A stretch of 64,000 nt of DNA from Odontesthes bonariensis (lineage: Eukaryota; Chordata; Actinopteri; Atheriniformes; Atherinopsidae): contig NC_134517.1 of assembly GCF_027942865.1 (NCBI RefSeq), positions 15,839,775-15,903,774 on the forward strand, written 5' to 3'. A program made the position numbers and the translations under genes. Positions 42,162 through 56,558 of the stretch are shown piece after piece; the first letter of the stretch is position 1; every line of letters starts with the position of its first letter. The notes beneath the pieces are model-generated. The model was not told where the DNA came from, did not search any database, and was given only the letters and a program-made list of their open reading frames with translations.

Positions 42162-42167
42162 TTTATT
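42162..42167 (-). terminator. candidate polyadenylation signal of kctd12
   Basis: TTTATT on the plus strand reads AATAAA on the minus strand, about 490 bases after the kctd12 stop. It implies a 3' UTR of about 42145-42656. Confidence 0.5.
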
Positions 42168-42656
42168 TAGTCTGAACAGTATATAACAAATACAACCAAC
42201 ACTCCACGTACACTTACAATCATTGCAGTGAAAGAACTGCTATAAGAGCGTAGAAGAGATTACAAAACTTGGCCAAACAAGTTAGCCTAAAAGTTACAAT
42301 GACACTGAATACTATGTGCTGCCTGTCTGCTCCTGAACACTGACATGAAGTTCTACAAGATTAAGGTGATCCTGTTTGTTGGTGTTTGCCCATTAGTACT
42401 TTGGATAAGTGTCAACTTAAATGATGCTCTGCTCACTTTGAACCGCCAAACTGTTTGTAGAGCATTTAGTTGTGAGGATTTAGAATCTAATTTTGGGGTA
42501 TTTTGCATCTGATTTACTGTTTTATCTCACCTTTAATCAGCCACTCAGCCTTCACAAACGTTGCCATTCAGCACAGCAGGTGGTACTTTTTGAAAGATAG
42601 TTTCCCTCTAGACTATAATATGTGTATTTACAGCAAAATGGCGTGAATACTGTTGG

Positions 42657-45700
<3,044 letters not shown>

Positions 45701-45710
45701 CGTGGCAACC

Positions 45711-45717
45711 TATAAAG
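45711..45717 (+). promoter_or_regulatory. TATA box of acod1
   Basis: TATAAAG lies 53 bases before the acod1 start codon at 45770, leaving room for a 5' UTR of about 25-30 bases. A TATA promoter suits an inducible immune gene. No perfect NF-kB or IRF site was seen close by. Confidence 0.65.
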
Positions 45718-45769
45718 GGCCGCTGGCTTTAGATGTTTTGTCACTCGAAGAAGTTGCTGTGAGCAAACG

Positions 45770-48304
45770 ATGCTGCGCAAGGTATTGATGGTTTGTCACT
45801 CTGTAGACAAACTATTTTTGTATTTAAAGATATTCAATCTATCTTAATGTTTTGGCTCAATTAGATCCACAAAATCTGTCCTGTGTCTTGGGAGCTTTGC
45901 ACTAACAGTGTTTTTCACCGCTCCAGGGTATTACAGAAAGCTTCGGCGCTGCTATTCATGCCGTCGGCACCACTCAGCTGACACATGATGTTATTAACAG
46001 GAGCAAAAGGATGATGCTGGACACCCTGGGTGTTGGGTTGTTAGGAACAAGGACAGCTGTCTTCAACAAGGCTCTCAAATACTGCCAGGTACAGTAAAGT
46101 GTGTGACTGAACAGCAGGTACTCTATCTGCAAACACATGACACACAAAACACCCACAGAGAGAGACTTCAATTGACAAATTTAGAGCATCACATAGATTT
46201 TTATCAAATTTTAGTTGCTAACTGGTAATTCGGTATAAATATCATAAATAAGTTTTCTCTGCTTTTGTTGTCAGTTTCATCCATTTTCCAGTTTCCATCT
46301 CATTAGAGGACGTGTCCTTCTGAAATTACTCATCTGCAGATATTCAATTGTCTGTTTCAGCTGACGCTTTTGTGCATTTGTTGTCAACAATTATTCTCCA
46401 GACATATTGTTCATTCATCTGTGCTCTGTGCTCCTTCATTTTTATGGGTACATTCGCTTATCTTGGTTTGTCTGAATACAGTTGTTCACATCTGGGCAGA
46501 GGAGCAGCGTTTGGGGCAGATCAGACATCATTCTCCCTCCTGATCATGCCGCATTTGTCAACGGCATCGCGGTGAGTTTGGACACATAAAATCTCAGACA
46601 CACACACAAATTTGATCTCAGATGAAGAGCTCTGTCACTCTGTCTGACATCAGGTTCACTCCATGGACTTTGACGACACTTGGCACCCAGCCACTCACCC
46701 CTCTGGCGCTGTGCTGCCTGCACTGCTGGCCCTGGCAGAGACACTGCCCAGCCGGCCCTCTGGTCTTGACCTGCTGCTCGCCTTCAATGTCGGCATCGAG
46801 GTGCAGGGCAGGTTGATGCGGTTCTCCAGAGAGGCTTACAACATCCCTGAGAGGTGAGATATTAAAAAAGAAAAGTCAGTTATCTGTCCAGTTGCAAGCT
46901 AACGTACACTAGAAAAGTATGAGCGTTGAAGGGCCCTTTCTATCAAATTACAAAAAGCACAATGCCGACCTCAAGTGGTAAGAAGACATTAAGATGGTTT
47001 TGAGTTTTAAGTTTTAGAATTTAGAGGTGGATTTTTGTTTCTACAGCAAGTCCTCTCTCGTCAGATTAACTGTTTTGGTAGTAAGTAGTAAAAATGTCCA
47101 CAAGAAGTTTTACAGCCAGGACTCCATCTGCTATTTTCAAATGGGAGCAATTAGCCCCCTTATTTTCTCAGTTAATATCATAAGAACAAAGCAAAGCTGT
47201 AAACTGCTGTTGTGTCTCACACACTCTAAGACAAAGAGAAGCAACAGTCACATCTGAAGAGCAGTGGACATTTCCAGTCATTTGAACTAAAAAGGTTTCA
47301 GGTCTTATCAAGTCATGGCTTAACTCTGGTTGTTTATCTGCATGAACAGATTCCACCCTCCCAGTGTTGTTGGGGTGATGGGGAGCGCAGCTGCCTCAGC
47401 TAAGCTCCTCGGTTTGTCCCCTGCACAGTGCAGTCACGCTCTGGCTATCGCAGCCTCCTCCGCTGGGGCCCCCTTAGCCAACGCTGCCACACAAACCAAA
47501 CCTTTCCACATTGGCAATGCCGCTCGGAGAGGCTTGGAGGCGGCTCAGCTGGCCCAAATAGGACTGGAAGGAAATCCAGCTATACTTGATATGGACAGCG
47601 GGTTGGGGGTTTACTACAAAGACTACAGCCCTTCAGCGATGGAAGTGACTGGAGATTTTAAATGGATTCTAGAGGATCAGGATGTGGCATTCAAGCGCAT
47701 CCCTGCTCACCTGGCCATGCACTGGGTTGTGGATGCAGCTCTGGCTGCCCGCGCCAAGCTTCGAGACACAGTCGGAAACTTTGATCTCAGCCAGATCCGA
47801 CGCGTCACGCTGCGAGTTCCTCCATCCAAGTACATTAACTGCCCCTTACCTGCCTCGGAGCATCAAGCCAGGCACTCGTTTCAGTTCAACGCCTGCACGG
47901 CTCTGCTGGATGACAAAGTGACGGTTGCCTCCTTCAGCCAGGCTCAAATCAACCGGCCCTCTCTAAAGGAGCTCCTCTCCAAAGTTGAGCTGGACACCCC
48001 TGAAGATAACCAGCCCAGCTTCGACAAGATGTACTGTGAGGTGAAAATAGAAACAGCTAAGGGGCTAAGCTACAAAGCCAGATGTGACACTTTCTATGGC
48101 CACTGGAGGAAGCCACTAAGTCAGGAGGACCTGGTAGAGAAGTTCAGCGTTAACGCATCCTCAGTGTTGTGCACAGAGGGAGTCGAGGGGGTGATCGATG
48201 TGATAGGGAACATTGAGAGGGTGACAGAATGCTCAGCTTTAGGTTCATATCTAAGAATGACAAGTAATTCACGTGAGCAGAAATACAGCATAAAAATGTT
48301 CTGA
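45770..48304 (+). CDS. acod1: cis-aconitate decarboxylase (ACOD1 / IRG1), itaconate synthase
   Basis: Exons 45770-45781 (four codons only), 45927-46088, 46482-46571, 46654-46853 and 47350-48304 join in phase to 472 residues, close to the human 481. The enzyme decarboxylates cis-aconitate to itaconate in mitochondria of activated macrophages; it belongs to the MmgE/PrpD family. By alignment from memory of the human protein, active-site residues are kept: D93, T97 and H103 in MDFDDTWHPATHPSG, H157 (human H159) in FHPPS, K205 (human K207) in TQTKP, K270 and H275 in AFKRIPAHLAMHW, Y316 in SKYIN. A Met near the pocket in human (M199) is Leu here. A TATA box precedes it. The start is supported by its position and by the phase of the four-codon exon. 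It converges on gatd3. AATAAA lies at 48405-48410. Confidence 0.96.
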
Positions 48305-48388
48305 TATACAGTACTTGATGAATACAGCACAATATTTCAAGAAAATATGGATTAAATAATCACTCTGTAAATATTTTGTACAATTCCT

Positions 48389-48430
48389 TTTATTGTGTGT
48401 GTGAAATAAACTGAACTGAAAAAGTTTATT
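48389..48430. terminator. interleaved polyadenylation signals of acod1 (+) and gatd3 (-)
   Basis: AATAAA on the plus strand at 48405-48410 lies 100 bases after the acod1 stop. TTTATT at 48389-48394 and 48425-48430 are AATAAA signals on the minus strand, about 300 bases after the gatd3 stop. If used, the two mature 3' ends overlap. Confidence 0.6.
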
Positions 48431-48724
48431 GTTGTTTCAATGCATTTTGTGAAGACTGCCATTGCTCATACTTGATTTCCTAACATTTGATATCGTTATT
48501 TGGAATCACTGCATCGGAATACGGTCAAATGCATGAAGCAGGTTTTCATTAGACAATAGATATACCCAAAAATTACACCACGCAGTACTCAGGACTAACA
48601 CAAACATAAATATTTCAAGAGTTTCTGCAAGTAATTTCATCAGCTCAGCAGGCTTCTATTGTTAAATTCTCCACACGCCATTATTCTTCACTATGATGCC
48701 TCAGTCTTCTAAATATCAGTCGAA

Positions 48725-51700
48725 TCAGGCAAGCTTCAGGACCCCCTGCACCATCGATCCAATACCGTCGAATATCTCGTGGATCGGAGCGTTGCACATG
48801 AAGGCACTGGTGGTGACCAGCTTATTCTTCTCGTCCACGTGGCTCTCGCCAACGCTCTTGCTCACGTGTTTGCAGCCCAGCTGGTTGATGGCTGCAGCTG
48901 TGTCAGTCGTGTCCGGGTACCTGAAAGAGAGAAGATGTTTGCTTCGGGGCAGTTTCTGACAGCGCCCGAGGTAAATTCAGGCTTAAATCTGGGTTCTTTC
49001 TTTTTTTGCTCTAGGAGTCCTTCCGATAGAGAATGCAGCGTTGTCAAACATAGGTTTGTTCTGGACGCCGTATTCATTGTGTTCTCGCTTTCCCTGAGGC
49101 TGTTCCAATATCAAAACATCTTTATTGTTGATATAGTGACAAAAGAAAATGAATTCATAGGTGTTGTTAAGACCAACTAGGACACATTAACCAATTTTGT
49201 TAACACCTTAAGTCCGTCTTTATACAAAAACACACACTTTGCCGTTTCTAAATGGAAAGAGTATGAACTGCTCGATGAAAAAGAAGCCGTATTTGCGGTC
49301 TACAACACACACACACACACAGAGGCCCGGCCATCGAGAGTTCATAGGTGTTAAGCGTCTTTCCCAAGGACCCATTCAGATGTTCCTGTGAGGAAATGAA
49401 AGCAGGAACTGATCTGCTGAGCCTCCTGTCTGTGGATGGTTCTTAACATTAAATTGTAGTATCCTACATGATCTCATTTCCAGATCAACCCCGTTCAACG
49501 TACTTGTCGTCCTTTTCGCAGCCGACGGTGACCTCGCACCCAGGGAACACCTTGGCAGCCAGGACAGGTGAGATGCAGCAGAGGCCGATGGGTTTGCCGT
49601 CGCTGTGGAACGCCTGGAGGGCAGCCTTCACCTCGTCGTTAACAGTGCAGTCCTTCCCCTCCACCGCCCACGTACAGAGGTTCTTTGCTGCTCCAAAACC
49701 GCCTGGGAAAACACCCAAAACAAGGTTAACTCGTGCCCTCAATCCCCGGACAGAAATGCGATTTTCGTGGAAAAAGAAAAGACAGGACCGCCAAGCTGCG
49801 ACGAACGAACCTGGAAATATGACCGCGTCGTGGTCTTTGACGTCGAGTTTAGAGAGATCTTGGATATCTCCGCGGGCGAGCCTTGCGCTCTCCACCAGCA
49901 CGTTTCTCTTCTCCTGGGATGGTTCACCTCTCAGGTGATTTACCACATGCATCTGGTCAATGTTGGGCGCAAACATGTGCACCTATGAGAGATAAGCAGC
50001 AGTGTTTCATTGACATTGAGAAAACCAAAACTTTTAATTATAAAAAAATTATAAAAAGCTGTAACTGGGCAATTGTTAGAATAGGGAGAAGAAGAGAGGA
50101 GCTTGCCTTTACAAATGACTTAGAAAGTAAATTTTACTTTTATTTCAACACCCATTGGTAAAGAAGTGACCAGTTAGCTGTTAAAATTGTGATGAAATAC
50201 AATTTTACAGTATGATCGGCTTTCTTTGCAGCAGGCCTGTCAGCTGTACCCCAAGAGAAGCCCACAAATGCCAAATGGCTCAAATTACCGCTTCAAATAT
50301 TTTAGGTTTATGAACAGGTTTCACTCCCGTTCATAAACAGGAGTGAAACCTGCATCTGTTAATCCATCTGTAAGTCCTGTTAAAGGACATCCCTTTAAAG
50401 AAAGAAAAAAAAAAGGCATGTGCAATAAAAGCATGGACACTAATAAATAAAGATAAAAAGTTCTACATCGTTTTCATTTGGAGGGTGTTTTATTGTCCCG
50501 CCAAAATGGCCCCGCATAAACGGTAGACTAATGGTGCTTATGTGATCGTGCTTGTGGTTCAAATCTTTGGTCTGCTCAGTCTTTTTACCTTCAAGCCAAC
50601 TCAGCAGGGGGACAGGAGAAGTAACACTTACTTTGGTGTGTAATGTATTTATTGTCCAGTGATAGACACGCTTTAACAAAAGCCGGAAAACTGCTCAGCC
50701 TATCAGGGCCAAGGGGTGTAAAACTAAATGGGTACCACCAGAGACACAGTTTGAGCATTTATTTAGTCCAACTAAATGAAAGAGCAACATTTCCGGACAA
50801 ACTGCACAGAGGAACGTGCATACTTATGTTGGATCTAATGAACTTCAAAGGTGGGAAGTCAGAACTCGGTCATTTTCGACTTCTGTCCAGTAACAAATAT
50901 GTATCATGAAGAGGCTCCTTTCCAGGTTTGCTTTTCACCCAACTACAAATAAAACTGTTTTTTTTTTTAAGGAGTTTGCATTTTACTTGACTGTAGAAAA
51001 ACTGATGAGCTACAAACTAATGCTGCTTGGATCCAGAGCAACAAAATAAAGACTTCCTGTTTGTTGTGCAAGTTCCCTTTCAAGGGGCTGATGGTCAGTT
51101 GGTTGAAAAGCCAATCGGCAAATGAGGAAGTCTGGCTTCTTGCGGGGTTTCCTGTGATAGTTCTCAGCCTGAGATCAGAAGAGGCAAAACCGGGAACTGT
51201 GACACTTCACTTGGATGTAAGAGACCATTATTACATGGAAGTGTTTCACATTATTTTTGCACAGGAGACAAAGTGTTCAGTACACATTAGACAGGATTTA
51301 GTGATATCCCTAGTGGAAAACCAGAATGAACGGGAATGCTTTCAGACAGGTCCTCAGTCTGGTCCAAGGAGGCAATTAATTAACCCTTTGTGTAGGAATG
51401 TCCTTTAGGAATGTCCTGGCTCCTTTTTAAATACCTGTCAGCTCAGCTGTCTAGTGTTTTCTAAACGAAGTGAGATCCGCATGTAGATATGTGGTGAAGA
51501 CGTCGGTAAGAACTGCGAGAAACTTATTTTTCCAACGATAAAGACTGACAGTTCGGTCAGAACTATGTAGAGAGGGATATTATTAGCTGGGTTGCAGCAC
51601 ATATATGCCACACTATGGTCAAATACTCAGCTTACAGGTGTGTGACGTAAAAAAACCTCCTATGATATCATGATATGCGAGCATGGTCTGGAGACACCGC

Positions 51701-52272
51701 GTGACGTAGTGGTTTTTAAGTGGCATAAACAAAATGTCCACAGGAGAACTTCAAATGTACTGTTGGATGATTTTCTCAATCATGAGACAAACTCCTAAAT
51801 TTCGGGTGCTTTGGTTTACTCTGGCTGCACGTTAAACTGATCAAATATCAGCTGCGCTCTTGTTCAGCAGGTTGTAGAGGTCAGAGCACTCACGCGGGGT
51901 CGCAATAAAAACTGAGAAAACTTGTGATAAACTAACCCTGCCTGTGATGCGAAGGGGCCATGCTGGAGGTTAGGTGTGACTTGGTTTTGTTTCACACTTT
52001 CTCAGGCCCCCACTCACACACTGACCACAAGCTGCTGGGCTGCTGCAGATTACGGATGGAAGCAGTTTAAGACTTACACTTGCACCTCCCCTGCTCAGAT
52101 GGACCAAGACAGCGGAGGCCTCGTGGATCTCACTGCCGTCGTAAACTCCGCAGCCCGCCAACACCACAGCTACGCGTTTCGCCATCTGTGCGGAATAATA
52201 ACTTTTGTTCACGCTCTGCACCGTCCTGAGCGTCAGCAGGTTGCGGCCACAGTGACTGAGCAGGGTAAGCAT
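48725..52272 (-). CDS. gatd3: GATD3 (ES1), mitochondrial class 1 glutamine-amidotransferase-like protein of the DJ-1 superfamily
   Basis: Minus-strand exons 52272-52078, 49982-49811, 49702-49504 and 48920-48725 join in phase to 253 residues. Residues 1-29 form a basic, acid-free leader (start [16 protein letters not shown]) typical of mitochondrial import, followed by [20 protein letters not shown], the ES1/ElbB start. The DJ-1/PfpI-type fold follows: [11 protein letters not shown] spans the exon 2-3 junction, and the nucleophile-elbow Cys pair is C164-C165 in [12 protein letters not shown]. The C-terminal exon has [22 protein letters not shown]1 proteins are mitochondrial and abundant in fish cone photoreceptors; the bacterial relative is ElbB. 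The reaction in fish is not settled. Exon 3 ends with the donor GTACGT, so the codon AA|G is split there. It is head to head with cln5 and converges on acod1. Confidence 0.95.
49303..49321. repeat. (CA)n microsatellite in gatd3 intron 3
   Basis: A short perfect dinucleotide run inside the 583-base intron 48921-49503; nothing else was recognised in that intron. Confidence 0.8.
49983..52077 (-). other. gatd3 intron 1
   Basis: A 2.1-kb intron bounded by GTAAGT and ATAG on the minus strand. It contains an interleaved inverted-repeat cluster at 50306-50352. Open frames inside it (for example the 115-codon frame at 51061-51408) are not supported as exons. Confidence 0.7.
50306..50352. repeat. interleaved inverted repeats (A-B-A'-B')
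   Basis: A = GTTTATGAAC (50306-50315) pairs with 50329-50338. B = CAGGTTTCACTCC (50315-50327) pairs with 50340-50352. Both pairs are perfect, and they cross, so only one hairpin can form at a time unless a pseudoknot is made. Confidence 0.85.
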
Positions 52273-52294
52273 GGCGGACTGTCAGCGGAGAGGA

Positions 52295-52304
52295 CGCCCC
52301 GCCC
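52295..52304. promoter_or_regulatory. GC box upstream of gatd3
   Basis: CGCCCCGCCC is a Sp1/KLF-type site starting 23 bases upstream of the gatd3 start codon. No TATA box was found, as is usual for a housekeeping promoter. Confidence 0.5.
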
Positions 52305-52860
52305 TTCCAACTTCTTCTTCTTCTTCTGCTCTTTAAATCAATGGCTCGTGTTCGTGCTTCAGCGCCATCCTGTGGGAAACCTGGGAACTACATAGGTATC
52401 TATCCATCCGTCTGAAGTTCCCCACCTGATTTCTTATATCAAAACGCGACAAAATCATGACATGTGATTTATCTGACAACATATTAGATATTTGCAACTA
52501 GCGGAAGGATGTCATGAGGTGAAATTGTCCTTAAAACATTATGTAAATCGGGCCACTTAATTCGATATTGATTAAAAGTAATACTATGTAACTTCTCAAA
52601 AAGCCCACTATGGAGCTCCCCCTACAGGCTTGGAGGTAATGTACGGGTACACTGTCGTAAATACAACACCCTTTCGCTTTCACGTTTCACGTTTGTTGAC
52701 GAACCGGCGAGGAGTCAGAATGTGCAAGCTATGTCGACCGAGAAGGTAAGAGTAATCAAATGTACCTGGGAGCGTGAGAGAGGTCTATTTGTTTTTGCAG
52801 TAGGTGTGCCAGAAAACAAGTCGAAGTACTTCCGCTCAGCTCTCGGGCCGGTCCAGCAAA

Positions 52861-52894
<34 letters not shown>

Positions 52895-53001
52895 GAAAGT
52901 TTTCATGAATAACAAAGCATACTGACAGTCAAAAAATAAAATAAATAATATAACATGAAATAAAATAAAATAAATAATAGCAAGAGAGAGGAGGGCCTAC
53001 A

Positions 53002-54718
53002 TTACATTAAATCAAAGCTACACATTATTTCAATTAGCCTGTTGCTCTTTTTACTCTTCATACATTTTAAGGATTTACTGTATAAAGACCACTCATTTTT
53101 AAATGCGCTGAACACAGGACTTGTCTTTATACATTTACATTTGTGTAAGAGATATTTTCCTAAACAGATGACGACGTTGATCAAGAGTTCTATGTTTTTA
53201 TCTTTGTGTAAGCACCCATATTTAATTACATTCAAGTCAAAGAGAGGAACGGCTGGAATGTATTCACATAGCCAGTCGTACACATCATTCCAAAAAGTGT
53301 TACTGTACATGCACAGGAAAAATAAGTGATCAGTGGTTTCTACAACTTCACAACAAAATATGCAATTGTCAATGTCAATATTAAACCTATGGTTGAGAAG
53401 CTCCCTTGAGGGGTATATGTCATTAAATATTTTGAAATGTAGTTCTTTTGCTTTAGGAGGGATTGGTAGATTTAAAGAGAGTGTACGCAGCTTTTTAAGA
53501 GTATGTGAGTCAATATTTTGGAGATTGTTTTTACATTGAAAAGGAAATAAGTAAGATGTGAATAGTCCACGTATAACTTTATTAGAAATATTTTTACTTA
53601 TAAGGTCAACTTCACCAATTCTTAAAATACTAGGAAGGTCTGGAGTAGAAACAAAAGGTGTTGAGTTTTGGACCATTGACAGAAAAGCAGGAGGGAGACA
53701 TTTCATGATCTTGTTGTATTGTTGTCGGTTGCATTGAAAGTTGTGTTTTAAACAGAAATTATCAAAAGGTAAGATATTTCCGTGTTCATCTAACAGGTTT
53801 GTTGTTGACCAGATGCCCCTCTCCAACCATTCGCCAAAGAATATGGATTTGTTTCTGTGAAGGATATATCTACAATTCCAAATGGGTGTGTTGTGTGGTG
53901 TAAAGTTGTGTTTGTACAGAAGATTCCAGTACAGGAGGACTTGAGAATGAAAAGAGGATAGTTTCACAGGCAACTTATTTGGGATGAAATCACAACGCAA
54001 GAGAAAATGAATACCACCAAGTTTTCTAAAGATTTCTCTAGGGACACAAAACCAAAAACTGTTGTTATTAACAAGGAATGAGTCAATTCTGGACCTACTT
54101 GAGCCATCTGGCTTAAACCAAGAGAATTCTTTTTGATCTTGATGTAAGGAACGCCAAGGATCTATCAAATTGTGAAGGTTACAGAAATTACACAGATGAG
54201 GATTATAGTGGTGGTTAACAAACTTACTGGGGCAGCGGTCTAACCATTCATCATGAACCATATTAAAGTCACCCCCCAGTATAATGTTGTCTGTAGGGTA
54301 AATAAGTTTAATTTCTGTGATGATATTGCTGATTTCAGAGAGTAATTCCTTATTTTGGCTTAAGTTGTTGTGACCATAGATGTTTCCCAGAATAATAAAG
54401 GAGTGTTCAATTGAAAAAAACACAAAGAATCCAATGTCCATCAGAGTCTTTTCTGGTGGTGAGAATTTTCCCAGGGAAGTTGTGCAGAAGAATAGCAGTA
54501 CCAGCAGAGCGATTGGTACCGTGACCAAAAATGATTTTGTCGCCCCATTGGTTAGACCAAAACTTTTCATCAGTTTCTATGGAGTGAGTCTCCTGCAGTA
54601 AAACAACGTTTGGCTTCTTATGTTTGCAAAAAAGAAAGACAGCTTTTCTTTTGATATTGTCTCTTAGGCCCCTTGCATTAAAAGAAATTAAATTAAAATC
54701 TTCTTTGAAAGAAAACAT
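53002..54718 (-). pseudogene. LINE ORF2 remnant: endonuclease fused to C-terminal region, reverse transcriptase missing
   Basis: The start region has the AP-endonuclease signatures ISFNARGLRD and VVLLQETHS. A frame change at about 54410-54480, beside an A7 run, leads into a long open frame (53002-54570) with ILGNIYGHNN, ILGGDFNM and SRSRIDSFLV, the remaining endonuclease motifs. At about residue 170 of that frame (near 54060) the text passes directly into the C-terminal ORF2 region (VLLYWNLLYKHNF, then KELHFKIFNDIYPSRELL, then CIFCCEVVETTDHLFFLC, a Cys/His knuckle). No RT motif such as FADD is present. The open frame crosses the deletion without a stop. No autonomous mobility is possible. Confidence 0.85.
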
Positions 54719-54900
54719 TAGACAGTAACAATAAGGAAGAAAAATAAACAGTAACAATAAGGTAAAAAAATAAACCTTTGAACTTGGAAGTAAACTTCAG
54801 GGAGTCACAGGAATAAACTTTTCCTGTAGGTAACTTGGCAAAAACGATTCCCCTTTAAGTGATTGATTCAAAAAAACATGTCCCTCAATACTTTACCGAA

Positions 54901-55748
54901 TTATGTGGCCTCAATGGCAACCCCGTCGATGTAGCCAATCGACCCTTTGTAATAACCTTGCTGACCAGCCTCTCTTGCCGCCTTGATCTGTGGCCACACA
55001 GCCTCTCTTCCCTTCTTGTCCTCCGGGAGAAGGTGTTCGGCGAATTTGATGTTGAGCTTCGAGCACACCTCCGAGCCCTTTGAGAGGCGCCACAGCTCAT
55101 CTCGGAAGTGTCGCATGGTGAACTGTATGATGATCTGCCGGTGTTTGCCCTTTTCCTTTTGGCCTAAGCGATGCAACGGAGTCGATGGCAAAGTTGATCT
55201 TTTCTGACCAGTGTGGGGCGATCTGTGCGATGACATGGGAAACCCGTTCCCGTGTGTTTTCGCTATCCTTTTCCTTGAGCCCGCGGAGCTTCAGGTTCCA
55301 TCGTCGTTTGTAACGCGCCAATTCCACCACCTTGTCTCGGAGGTCAGCGTTTTCTTTTTCCAGATTAGCAACTTTTTTTTTAACAGCAGCATTTTCCGAT
55401 TTGCACATTTCGATTTCGTTGGCATTGAATTCGACACTTTTGGTTACCTCGGCTATGGTTGTGGTGTTTTCTTTTACTTGCAACTTCATGTCATGTAGCA
55501 TAGCTGAGAGGTTGTTTATAGCTGCTAGAATGGTGGCATTGGTTACCTCCGTTTCACTCGAGGTGGACTCACGCAGTTTCATTTTCTTCGCGTCAGTTTG
55601 GGTTTTTGTTGGGCGTCTCGGGCAAAGGACGGGAATTCTTTGCAGTCGAAGTCTCCATGTCTTCCACAGGTGCCACGTTGTCGCAGTAATCATGCAGGGC
55701 CAGAGCAGCAGCAGCAGTTGATTTGGTCTTTTCAGAGTCTTTGTCCAT
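54901..55748 (-). pseudogene. LINE ORF1 (coiled-coil plus RRM-type nucleic-acid-binding protein), frameshifted
   Basis: It begins at MDKDSEKTKS (55748), continues to about 55597, then changes frame to the stretch with a Leu/Lys-rich coiled coil (VKKKVANLEKENADLRDKV) and the RRM-like start YKRRWNLKLRGLKE. A second frame change near 55100-55200 leads to DELWRLSKGSEVCSKLNIKF and a C-terminal end at 54901. L1-type ORF1 proteins trimerise and coat the LINE RNA. The two frame changes show this copy does not make the full protein. Confidence 0.8.
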
Positions 55749-56078
55749 GGCCAGCTTTACAGTAGAATAAAAATATAAACTCTCGGACAATCCTTTAACA
55801 GGGCGAATGTTAAATTTACATATCAAGAGGGACTTGATTTCCAAAAGTTTGGGGAATGAACCGCGAAGAGCACTAGTTGGAGCGTGCACTCAGTTCGCCA
55901 TCTTCCCGGATCTCGGAAGTACCCGGTCCAGCAAAGTTACATAGCGCAGTTTTTCCAACTCAAACCCCCGAAGGGCATAGGAGACAGGCCAATCGTAATA
56001 TTAAAACTTATTCTAGCCGCACAATTTTTTTCAAGCTGTTATTTTAAGGTAGAAATGTTACATATGATTGCTTTGATC

Positions 56079-56558
56079 TTTTATTGGAATTTATTTTCCA
56101 TTTTGTTGATTTAGCATTTTACTCCATGTAACTCTTTATTATTTTTTTGTTTATTTGATCATTATTTATTTATTATATTATTATTATTTTTTTTAGAGCT
56201 GCGAGTAAATGGGTACAACATATGAGAAGATTTTTGCCAGGAAAGACTGGTTGTTTGAATGATTGATAGTAATAAAAGCTAATATCAAAGCTAACAATAA
56301 GCTACATAGAATAAAACCACAAGTCAGACTGTCAGAGGTGACAGGGTGACAGAGTAGCGATAGAGTACAGGCATAGAAGGAAGTATAAGAAAGATAAAGT
56401 GCAGTAGAGGGGGTAAGGAAGTACAGGGTACTTATACATATATCTCCTTTATTTACACATTTATCTGCATTTTACTACATATCTACGTGTTATCTTATCA
56501 GCCTTATATCTTATTTCCACAGTTTGTATCTTTTTTTCCCCCCTCCTGCTCCGGTGCC
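56079..56558. other. upstream flank of cln5
   Basis: AT-rich sequence without exon or bounded element. The last 130 bases before the cln5 start are GC-richer and carry the E-boxes listed separately. Confidence 0.5.

Larger units (their letters stand above)
52862..55922 (-). mobile_element. internally deleted L1/Tx1-type LINE, complete at both ends
   Basis: The direct repeat CCGGTCCAGCAAAG occurs at 52848-52861 and 55923-55936, with a 28-base T run (the poly-A tail, minus strand) at 52862-52889, so both ends of the insertion are present. From 5' to 3' on the minus strand: a short 5' UTR with AAGATGGCG near the start, ORF1, ORF2 endonuclease region, ORF2 C-terminal region, short 3' UTR, poly-A. 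The reverse transcriptase is absent. The total of 3.06 kb is roughly half of a full L1/Tx1 element. It sits between the head-to-head genes gatd3 and cln5. Confidence 0.93.
52572..56078. mobile_element. MITE that has received the LINE insertion (outer ends approximate)
   Basis: The left end AAAGTAATACTATGTAACTT and the right end near 56050-56078 (complement of AAAGCAATCATATGTAAC) are imperfect inverted repeats. The LINE lies inside; without it the element would be about 430 bases. No target duplication could be fixed, so the boundaries are uncertain. Confidence 0.45.

Noticed and set aside
49468..49988. Plus-strand frames of 127 and 156 codons
   Set aside because: They are antisense to gatd3 exons 2 and 3, which match ES1 proteins and join in phase.
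53002..54570. 522-codon frame as a host gene
   Set aside because: Endonuclease and LINE C-terminal motifs, a poly-A tail and target duplications show it is part of a retrotransposon.
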